Of a DNA stretch of 5,059 nt, positions 1-5,059 are shown piece by piece. The notes beneath the pieces were generated by a model. It worked only from the letters and a program-made list of their open reading frames with translations, was not told where the DNA came from and did not search any database. Position 1 is the first letter of the stretch. Every line of letters begins with the position of its first letter. A program made the translations under genes and the position numbers. Origin of the DNA: Pirellulaceae bacterium (GTDB lineage Bacteria; Planctomycetota; Planctomycetia; Pirellulales; Pirellulaceae); assembly GCA_030744095.1 (NCBI GenBank), contig JASLRF010000443.1, positions 1 through 5,059 of the forward strand. Direction: 5' to 3'.

Positions 1-144
1 CCGCGAACCAAACGTTTTGATCGCGGAGCGATCAACGACTATCTCGCCAGGCGACCATTCTTCTTCAACCCTAAAATCATGAGTTGACACAGCACTAGGC
101 TGGCCCATGTTGATGCACGGAATGGTGTATTCGCCGGTGTACAC
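1..144 (-). other. Possible 5' part of a divergent gene running off the left edge (doubtful)
   Basis: On the reverse strand one frame has no stop from about base 276 to the left edge. The part overlapping the transporter gene does not look like protein. From a GTG at 144-142, preceded on that strand by a G-rich AGGGGGG stretch that could act as a ribosome binding site, the frame reads plausibly (VYTGEYTIPCINMGQPS, then acidic and basic residues). An ATG at 108-106 is an alternative start. I recognise no family. The inner part (bases 17-54) is palindromic and may be an intergenic repeat that happens to be open, so this is a weak candidate. If real, it would be transcribed divergently from the transporter. 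Confidence 0.2.
17..54. repeat. Pair of short perfect palindromes
   Basis: TTGATCGC (17-24) and GCGATCAA (28-35) form a perfect 8-bp inverted repeat around GGA. Eight bases further on, TCGCC (44-48) and GGCGA (50-54) form a second one around a single A. Two compact hairpins this close suggest a dispersed intergenic palindromic element. My impression is that the first motif recurs in planctomycete genomes, but that is recollection and was not tested here. No T-run follows on either strand, so an intrinsic terminator is not supported. Confidence 0.5.
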
Positions 145-216
145 ACGCCCCCCTGATGATGGCCCTTTCCTTCGACAGTTATGACGACTGATTCGAACGA
201 AGATTTTTGGACGCCT

Positions 217-231
217 CAAGAGTCGCTCTTG
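217..231. repeat. Small inverted repeat upstream of the transporter
   Basis: CAAGAG (217-222) and CTCTTG (226-231) are perfect complements around TCG. The repeat lies 40 bases before the preferred ATG (272) and just before the alternative TTG start (236). It could be a small RNA hairpin in the leader or an operator half-site pair. It is short enough to be chance. Confidence 0.2.
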
Positions 232-271
232 CGATTTGCTTGACGGAACAGCAAGGCAGCGAAAGCAGCAA

Positions 272-1210
272 ATGCACTACGCGGACTTGGAGTATTTCCT
301 GTCAGTCGGACTGCTGACCACTGCAATGCTCGGCATGGGGGCGACACTCACACCAGCGGACTTCCGCAAGGTCGCGCGAGGCCCTCAGGCGATGGTCCTG
401 ATGTTCCTGGTCCAGGTCGTGATTTCTCCCATCGTCGCGATCGGACTCGCTCGCTTGCTGCACTTGACTCCGGGGATCACGATCGGCCTATTGTTCATCG
501 CCGCTCTTCCAGGAGGGCTTGTTTCGAACATCATCACATACTTAGGTAAAGGAAATGCTGCGCTGTCGGTCTCTGCCACAGCCCTCGCCTCGCTGACGTG
601 CTTGGTCACAACATCACTGATATTACGCGTGGTTGGAGGTGCCGATCTGCCCGCCGAGTTTCACATGCCAACACGGATAATCCTCACGGAGATTGGCCTG
701 TGCATGATACTTCCGCTGGTTGTCGGAATGTTCATTCGACGATTCGCTGTGCACTACCATGCCATGGTTGCCAGTAACGCCATGCGCTTGAGCGTCGTGC
801 TGTTGGTGATCTTTGTTGTCGCCGCAATCAACAGCGGCCATATTCGGGTTGTGGAATACGGTTGGCGTCCCCCGCTGGCTCTTCTTCTTCTGTGCTGTAT
901 CAGCTTATGGCTTTGCTACGGTATTGGAGCGCTCATGCGGATTTCACTGAACGATCGATTCACGATCGGCGTGGAATGCATGGTGCGAAACGTACAATTG
1001 GGGGTCTTGTTAAAGGCGACACTTTTCCCGCCCGGCACTTCGGATCTGATCGGGGACGGAGTTCTTTATTCGCTGTTGTTCTACGGCGGACTATGCGTGG
1101 GTGTCGCTGGATTCGAGGCGTTTTCCAAACGTATGGAGATCGGACTTCTTTTCGGTGCGGCCAAAAGATCACGTCTGGCTGATTCGACACCAGCAGAGAA
1201 GAGCGATTAG
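272..1210 (+). CDS. Bile acid:sodium symporter (SBF/BASS) family transporter
   Basis: This is an inner-membrane secondary transporter of 312 aa, expected to couple sodium to uptake of an organic anion; the substrate is unknown. About nine hydrophobic segments are visible (near residues 6-26, 39-63, 69-91, 97-121, 135-155, 169-188, 200-221, 230-252, 259-283), followed by a basic cytoplasmic-type tail. Family marks are LGMGATLTPADF after the first helix, LPGG (79-82), SN (85-86) within SNIITYLGKGN, then S99 and T103, and a late helix with E235. Compared from memory with the bacterial ASBT structure, Q48, S85, N86, S99, T103 and E235 match sodium ligands, but the second-site glutamine is R239. 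The extra first helix of bacterial ASBT is absent, as in the nine-helix NTCP type. An in-frame stop at 182-184 limits the N-terminus. A TTG at 236 would add 12 polar residues; I prefer ATG 272, where the hydrophobic region begins soon after. Neither start has a good Shine-Dalgarno site. The sulfatase follows after 103 bases. Confidence 0.9.
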   Translation: MHYADLEYFLSVGLLTTAMLGMGATLTPADFRKVARGPQAMVLMFLVQVVISPIVAIGLARLLHLTPGITIGLLFIAALPGGLVSNIITYLGKGNAALSVSATALASLTCLVTTSLILRVVGGADLPAEFHMPTRIILTEIGLCMILPLVVGMFIRRFAVHYHAMVASNAMRLSVVLLVIFVVAAINSGHIRVVEYGWRPPLALLLLCCISLWLCYGIGALMRISLNDRFTIGVECMVRNVQLGVLLKATLFPPGTSDLIGDGVLYSLLFYGGLCVGVAGFEAFSKRMEIGLLFGAAKRSRLADSTPAEKSD

Positions 1211-1313
1211 ATCTTGGATGTCAACGGCCTGCCAGTGGCGGAGCGTCGCAATTCTGTAAACAATATAGATTGGTCACCATCCACCAACCCAGTTTTTTCT
1301 TTGAAATGCCCTC

Positions 1314-3107
1314 ATGAAGACCTGCACCTTGCTGCTGCCTGCCTTGGCACTATCTCTTGTTACGCCCCTCCACGCGGTTGTCGGCGCTGAGAGACAACAG
1401 GCCAACCGGCCAAACATCGTTGTCATTCTGACTGACGATCAGGGATGGGGAGACCTGAGCCTCAACGGAAATCGGAATCTCAGTACGCCAAACATTGACC
1501 GTCTCGCGAAACAGGGTGCTCGCTTTGATCGTTTTTTTGTTTGCCCGGTCTGCTCTCCGACGCGTGCCGAATTTCTGACCGGTCGCTATCATCCACGCAG
1601 CGGCGTGTATAGCACTTCCGCTGGTGGCGAACGAATGGACTTGGACGAACGGACGATTGGCGACACCTTTTCCGAGGCTGGTTACGCGACGGCCGCATTT
1701 GGCAAATGGCACAACGGGATGCAGTATCCGTATCATCCCAATGGGCGCGGATTCCATGAGTACTACGGTTTCTGTTCTGGACATTGGGGGGACTACTTCA
1801 GTCCACCGCTGGACCATAACGGGAAGATCGTGCAGGGCGACGGATTTGTCATCGACGATTATACAAACCACGCGATGGCGTTTATTGAAGCCCACCGTGA
1901 CGAACCGTTTTTTGTCTATTTGCCATACAACACACCGCACTCACCGATGCAAGTGCCCGATCGATGGTGGAACGAATTCAAAGACAAAGAACTCTCGATG
2001 CACAATCGCGAACCAAAACGCGAGAACATTCCACATGTACGGGCGGCCTTGGCAATGTGCGAGAACATCGACTGGAACGTCGGACGCATCGTCGCAAAAC
2101 TCGACGAGCTTAACCTGACCGACGACACAATCGTAATTTACTTTTGCGATAACGGCCCCAACGGTTTTCGCTGGAACGGCGGCATGAAAGGCCGGAAGGG
2201 CTCGACTGACGAAGGCGGAGTCCGTTCACCCCTGATTGCCCGTTGGCCGAACAGAATTAGGTCCGGCCAGACCATCGTCCCGATCGCAGCCGCCATCGAC
2301 TTGTTGCCCACATTGGCGGACCTCGCTGGAATTCCGGTCGCCAGCACAAGACCGCTTGATGGAGTCAGCCTCAAACCACTATTGCTCGAAGAGGCGATCG
2401 ACTGGCCAGAGCGCCACATTTTCTCTCATTGGCGAGGCCGCGTCAGCGTGCGGACGCAACAGCATCGATTGGACCATCAAGGCAAGCTGTACGACATGTC
2501 GGCCGATCCAGGTCAGACGCGTGATGTGTCAAGCCAATTCAAGAGCGTTGCAGCCAGCCTTCGCGCCGCCACCAAGGCGTGGAAGGAAGAGCTTCTCCCC
2601 GAACTGAATAGCGACACACGGCCCTTTCCGATTGGTCACGAAGGCTATCATTACTCGCAAATGCCGGCGCGAGACGGAGTCGCCCACGGAAATATCAAAC
2701 GCTCGAATCGTTTTCCGAATTGTTCCTATTTCACGAACTGGACGAGCCTCGAAGACAAGATCACATGGTCCGCGGAAGTTGCCGCCGATGGTATCTATGA
2801 TGTCGAACTGCACTACGCCTGTCCCGCAGCTGATGTCGGTTCGACGATCGAGTTGAGCATTGGGCAGAGTCGCCTCACGACGAAAATTGCCGAACCGCAC
2901 GATGTGCCTGCACGTGGCGGCGAACACGACCGAGTCGCGCGGGGCGAATCCTACGTGAAGGATTTCGCCGCAGTCGATCTTGGAGAGATGCGCTTGACCA
3001 AGGGTCAGAAAGGCATGACGCTACGTGCCCTTTCAATTCCAGGGTCGCAGGTCATGGAATTCCGACTCTTGATGTTTACGCGCAAAGACAGCGCGACCAC
3101 AGATTGA
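1314..3107 (+). CDS. Secreted S1-family sulfatase with C-terminal beta-sandwich module
   Basis: This enzyme hydrolyses sulfate esters, probably on a polysaccharide, outside the cytoplasm. The 597-aa product begins with a signal peptide (MKT, then a hydrophobic stretch to about residue 19, with likely cleavage near A21 or A25). The catalytic domain spans about 31-430. Visible active-site parts are D41-D42 (metal), the CSPTR motif at 80-84 where C80 should become formylglycine, R84, K131 and H133 (GKWH), H209 (TPHSP), D279-N280 (CDNG) and K295, so it looks fully active. The motif has T instead of the commoner S at its fourth position, which the sulfatase signature allows. No maturase gene is in the window. 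Residues about 462-590 form a separate module (W485, YDV, C503, GS, TLR, VM) homologous to the end of the esterase downstream. A histidine- and charge-rich loop (about 525-547) is inserted in it. The start is supported by the signal peptide; no Shine-Dalgarno site is evident. The S1 subfamily and exact substrate cannot be assigned by eye. Confidence 0.95.
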   Translation: MKTCTLLLPALALSLVTPLHAVVGAERQQANRPNIVVILTDDQGWGDLSLNGNRNLSTPNIDRLAKQGARFDRFFVCPVCSPTRAEFLTGRYHPRSGVYSTSAGGERMDLDERTIGDTFSEAGYATAAFGKWHNGMQYPYHPNGRGFHEYYGFCSGHWGDYFSPPLDHNGKIVQGDGFVIDDYTNHAMAFIEAHRDEPFFVYLPYNTPHSPMQVPDRWWNEFKDKELSMHNREPKRENIPHVRAALAMCENIDWNVGRIVAKLDELNLTDDTIVIYFCDNGPNGFRWNGGMKGRKGSTDEGGVRSPLIARWPNRIRSGQTIVPIAAAIDLLPTLADLAGIPVASTRPLDGVSLKPLLLEEAIDWPERHIFSHWRGRVSVRTQQHRLDHQGKLYDMSADPGQTRDVSSQFKSVAASLRAATKAWKEELLPELNSDTRPFPIGHEGYHYSQMPARDGVAHGNIKRSNRFPNCSYFTNWTSLEDKITWSAEVAADGIYDVELHYACPAADVGSTIELSIGQSRLTTKIAEPHDVPARGGEHDRVARGESYVKDFAAVDLGEMRLTKGQKGMTLRALSIPGSQVMEFRLLMFTRKDSATTD

Positions 3108-3199
3108 CAATACAAATAGAACGTGTTGCGGACCCAACTCAGAGTGATGTCGTTTGGCCGGATCTTACCAATCACCCATGAATCCCCAACACATTTTTT

Positions 3200-3205
3200 G
3201 AAGGA
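3200..3205 (+). promoter_or_regulatory. Ribosome binding site of the esterase gene
   Basis: GAAGGA lies six bases before the ATG at 3212 and is the only convincing Shine-Dalgarno sequence in the window. It fixes the start, which is also supported by the signal peptide that follows. Its presence means the esterase can be translated independently of the sulfatase. Confidence 0.7.
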
Positions 3206-3211
3206 CGAACC

Positions 3212-4840
3212 ATGATCCGAGTCTTGACACCATTATGCTGCATCTGCGCAGTTGGCATTGCCTCAATCACTTTCGCGCAAACGGGGAAACCACGCACCGA
3301 CCTCCCTGACAACGTGCAGCAATACTCTGATGTTGTCTACGCCAACTATGGCCAGCGGGCTCTGCACTTGGACTTGTTCGTCCCCAGTACTGGCCCCGCG
3401 CCGAAACCCGCCGTTGTCGTCGTGCACGGTGGTGGCTGGCTCAAGGGCGACAAGACGAAGTTTCATGCGTTGGCGATCGCGCTGGCCGCTCGCGGATACG
3501 TAACGGCGGCCATCGAATACCGACTGGGTGGTGAGGCCAAATTCCCCGCGGCGATGCATGACTGCAACGCGGCGGTGCGCTGGCTGCGAGCTCATGCCGA
3601 CGAATATGGCGTCGATTCGAACCGCGTCGCTGCCGTCGGCGGATCAGCGGGTGGCCACCTGGTGGGCCTGATGGCAACTTCCGCTTCGCTCGCCTCACTG
3701 CATGGCAACGGAGGAAACTCGGATCAATCGAGCCAGCTGCAAGCCGCGGTCGTAATGGCCGGCCCTTTGGAATTGGCAACGGGCCCCGTCGCCGACCGGT
3801 CCCGCAAAGAGCCTGAAATCTCAAACTCGAACAAGTGGCTGGGAAAAACCGTCGACCAGGCTCCTGAACTGTACCGCCTGGCCTCGGCGACAACGCATAT
3901 CTCCGCGAGCACGCCGCCGATCCTGTTCATGACTGGCGAACATGACAATCCGGCAAGAAACATCGAAACGCGACGCCGCCTTCACGAATTGGGAATTAAA
4001 TCGGATATCCGCGTCTACAAAGACGGGAAGCACGGCTGCTGGAATCGATTACCGTGGTTCGCCCCAATGGTCGACGACATCGACGAGTTTCTCACCGCGA
4101 CGCTCAAGAAACAGACATCCTCTACGACAGTACCGCTGGTGACAACAGACTGGGGATCGATTCGGTCCCAGGCAACTGGTCTCGAGTTATGGGTCGACCG
4201 GGTCCCCACCAGCGGCAGCCTAGAGATTCCACGCCTGAACAATCCTATCGGCAAGATCTACCTGAAGGGTGATACAGGGAAGAACGAATTTAGAATCAAA
4301 CCAGGCCTGAATACATGGACCGTCAGCCTGCCGAAGGGAACGACAAGCACTGGGAAGATCGTGGTCGTCATTGAGACCATCGGAGCGCCGCACTTGCCGC
4401 GTATTCCGCGCATCATTGGCACGTCACTCGAAGGGGACGTCACGTTGGCCGCCCATGATTCGATCACGCATGGCAAGCTCTTACGTTACGAGCCTCAGCC
4501 ACACAAGAACACTGTCGGCTACTGGGCGAACGAGAAAGACTCATGCCAGTGGCACTTTTACACAGACGAGGCTGGAACGTTCGATGTGCACATCCTGCAA
4601 GGATGTGGAAAAGGGCAGGGGGGGAGCAAAGTCGAAATCAGCGTTGGCCAACGATCGATCGAATTCATCGTGGAGGATACCGGGCATTTCCAGAACTTCA
4701 AGGATCGGCGGCTCGGCACGCTGACACTCGATAACCCCGGGCTTCACACGTTACGGATTCGACCGATCGCCAAGGCCAAAAATGCCGTCATGGACGTTCG
4801 CCAAGTGCGACTCGTGCGCCAAACTTCCGTCGACCGCTGA
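3212..4840 (+). CDS. Secreted alpha/beta-hydrolase esterase with GH29-type and C-terminal beta-modules
   Basis: This is a 542-aa exported carboxylic-ester hydrolase, likely an acetyl or feruloyl esterase acting on glycans. A signal peptide covers about residues 1-22, with a probable cut after TFA. The hydrolase domain (about 35-298) carries the oxyanion-hole motif HGGGW (72-76), the nucleophile elbow GGSAG with S145, a likely acid D245 (GEHDNPA) and H274 (DGKHG), so the triad is complete. This is the HGGG-type (hormone-sensitive lipase/BD-FAE-like) pattern. Residues about 311-392 (WG, LEIPRL, GKIYLKGD, VSLPKG, VVVIE, G-P) resemble the beta-domain that follows the barrel in GH29 alpha-L-fucosidases. 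Residues about 400-538 (LRYEPQPHKNTVGYW, D443, W447, FDV, C465, GS, LG, TLR, VMDVR) form another beta-sandwich, related to the C-terminus of the sulfatase and probably glycan-binding. The gene lies 104 bases after the sulfatase. No fucosidase barrel is present, so fucosidase activity is not expected. The esterase class is sure; the ester and glycan are not. Confidence 0.92.
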   Translation: MIRVLTPLCCICAVGIASITFAQTGKPRTDLPDNVQQYSDVVYANYGQRALHLDLFVPSTGPAPKPAVVVVHGGGWLKGDKTKFHALAIALAARGYVTAAIEYRLGGEAKFPAAMHDCNAAVRWLRAHADEYGVDSNRVAAVGGSAGGHLVGLMATSASLASLHGNGGNSDQSSQLQAAVVMAGPLELATGPVADRSRKEPEISNSNKWLGKTVDQAPELYRLASATTHISASTPPILFMTGEHDNPARNIETRRRLHELGIKSDIRVYKDGKHGCWNRLPWFAPMVDDIDEFLTATLKKQTSSTTVPLVTTDWGSIRSQATGLELWVDRVPTSGSLEIPRLNNPIGKIYLKGDTGKNEFRIKPGLNTWTVSLPKGTTSTGKIVVVIETIGAPHLPRIPRIIGTSLEGDVTLAAHDSITHGKLLRYEPQPHKNTVGYWANEKDSCQWHFYTDEAGTFDVHILQGCGKGQGGSKVEISVGQRSIEFIVEDTGHFQNFKDRRLGTLTLDNPGLHTLRIRPIAKAKNAVMDVRQVRLVRQTSVDR

Positions 4841-4966
4841 AGAAGACTTGAAGAATACCTTCGATTGGCGACAGGATACCGGGACTAGTAATCGACCACG
4901 ACCACAGGCAGTCTTTTTCCGGGATCTGTTTATTTGACCATTGGGGTCGTCCGGCCAACACGTTCA
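4841..4966. other. Downstream intergenic stretch without a clear feature
   Basis: No coding frame, RNA gene or convincing terminator was found. A T5 run at 4914-4918 is not preceded by a good stem. TCGATT (4861-4866) and AATCGA (4890-4895) are complementary, but the loop is 23 bases. CCGGCC (4951-4956) can pair with GGCCGG in the first tandem unit that follows. Confidence 0.4.
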
Positions 4967-5032
4967 CACGTTGTGGGCCGGTCTACCGCACGTTGTGGGC
5001 CGGTCTCCCGCACGTTGCGGGCCGGTCTCCCG
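4967..5032. repeat. Three tandem copies of a 22-bp GC-rich unit
   Basis: Units lie at 4967-4988, 4989-5010 and 5011-5032 with an exact 22-base period. Each starts CACGTTG, then has GGGCCGGTCT and ends CCG. Unit 2 differs from unit 1 by one base (A to C at its position 19), and unit 3 differs from unit 2 by one base (T to C at its position 8). There are no spacers, so it is not a CRISPR array. It is probably an expanded intergenic repeat. Confidence 0.85.
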
Positions 5033-5040
5033 ACCGGCCC
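5019..5040. repeat. Perfect 9-bp hairpin at the end of the repeat array
   Basis: GGGCCGGTC (5019-5027) and GACCGGCCC (5032-5040) are exact complements around TCCC. The left arm is the core of the third tandem unit, and the right arm is an inverted copy of that core. The stem is very stable and could stop or slow polymerase after the esterase, or protect the 3' end of its mRNA. No U-tract follows, so a standard intrinsic terminator is not supported. Confidence 0.65.
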
Positions 5041-5054
5041 ACCTTCGGGAAGGT
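5041..5054. repeat. Small palindrome after the hairpin
   Basis: ACCTTC (5041-5046) and GAAGGT (5049-5054) are perfect complements around GG, directly abutting the preceding hairpin. The two-base centre is too tight for the full stem to form in RNA, so it would act as a DNA palindrome or a shorter stem. Confidence 0.45.
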
Positions 5055-5059
5055 CAATC

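Noticed and set aside
84..112. Perfect TTGACA as a -35 box upstream of the transporter
   Set aside because: At a 16-18 base spacing the best -10 candidate (CATGTT) matches the consensus at only three of six positions.
1532..1538. T7 run just before the sulfatase active-site codons as a programmed slippage site
   Set aside because: The zero frame continues intact through the CSPTR motif and the whole protein, so no frameshift is needed.
1350..1940. 196-codon open frame on the reverse strand inside the sulfatase gene
   Set aside because: It lies wholly opposite the sulfatase active-site region, has no recognisable domain, and its composition is what a GC-rich antisense shadow gives.
3104..3131. 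TTGACA overlapping the sulfatase stop codon as a promoter for the esterase
   Set aside because: The sequence at the correct spacing (around TTGCGG) does not resemble a -10 box, and the A/T-rich TACAAAT is too close to pair with it.
3441..3893. 150-codon reverse open frame inside the esterase gene
   Set aside because: It is Arg/Pro/Ser-rich with no motif and lies opposite the clearly conserved HGGGW to GGSAG region.
4967..5032. Short CRISPR array
   Set aside because: The three units are directly contiguous with no unique spacers between them, and there are no cas genes.
5019..5054. Rho-independent terminator for the cassette
   Set aside because: The stem is strong, but no T-run follows it on the plus strand and it lies nearly 180 bases past the esterase stop; termination here is possible but not supported.
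4929..5058. Reverse-strand open frame from the right edge through the tandem repeats
   Set aside because: Its translation merely reflects the 22-bp repeats (Arg, Gly, Pro, Thr rich), it has no convincing start in the window, and it stops soon after the array.

Overview
This window looks like a piece of a planctomycete chromosome (Pirellulales/Rhodopirellula-like). That is an inference from several things: moderately high GC, a formylglycine-type sulfatase next to a secreted carbohydrate esterase, weak or absent Shine-Dalgarno sites on two of three genes, accessory beta-sandwich modules of a type I associate with planctomycete hydrolases, and short palindromic GC-rich repeats between genes. 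No marker gene is present to prove the lineage.

Layout, left to right. Bases 1-271 hold no confident gene. They contain two short perfect palindromes near the left edge and a reverse-strand open frame that runs off the edge and could be the 5' end of a divergent gene. Bases 272-1210 encode a 9-helix bile acid:sodium symporter family (SBF/BASS) membrane transporter. Bases 1314-3107 encode an exported S1-family sulfatase with a complete active site and a C-terminal beta-sandwich module. Bases 3212-4840 encode an exported alpha/beta-hydrolase esterase with two extra beta-domains. Bases 4841-4966 show nothing convincing. Bases 4967-5054 hold three tandem copies of a 22-bp GC-rich unit followed by a perfect 9-bp hairpin and another small palindrome.

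The three genes are collinear and separated by 103 and 104 bases, so they could be co-transcribed, although no promoter or terminator could be assigned with confidence. The sulfatase and esterase both carry signal peptides and share a homologous C-terminal module. The esterase also carries a second module resembling the C-terminal domain of GH29 alpha-L-fucosidases. The simplest reading is a small catabolic cassette that removes sulfate and acyl groups from an acylated, sulfated polysaccharide, with fucose-containing algal glycans the leading guess. The SBF transporter may move an organic anion released in the process. The enzyme classes are well supported; the substrate and the role of the transporter are inference.
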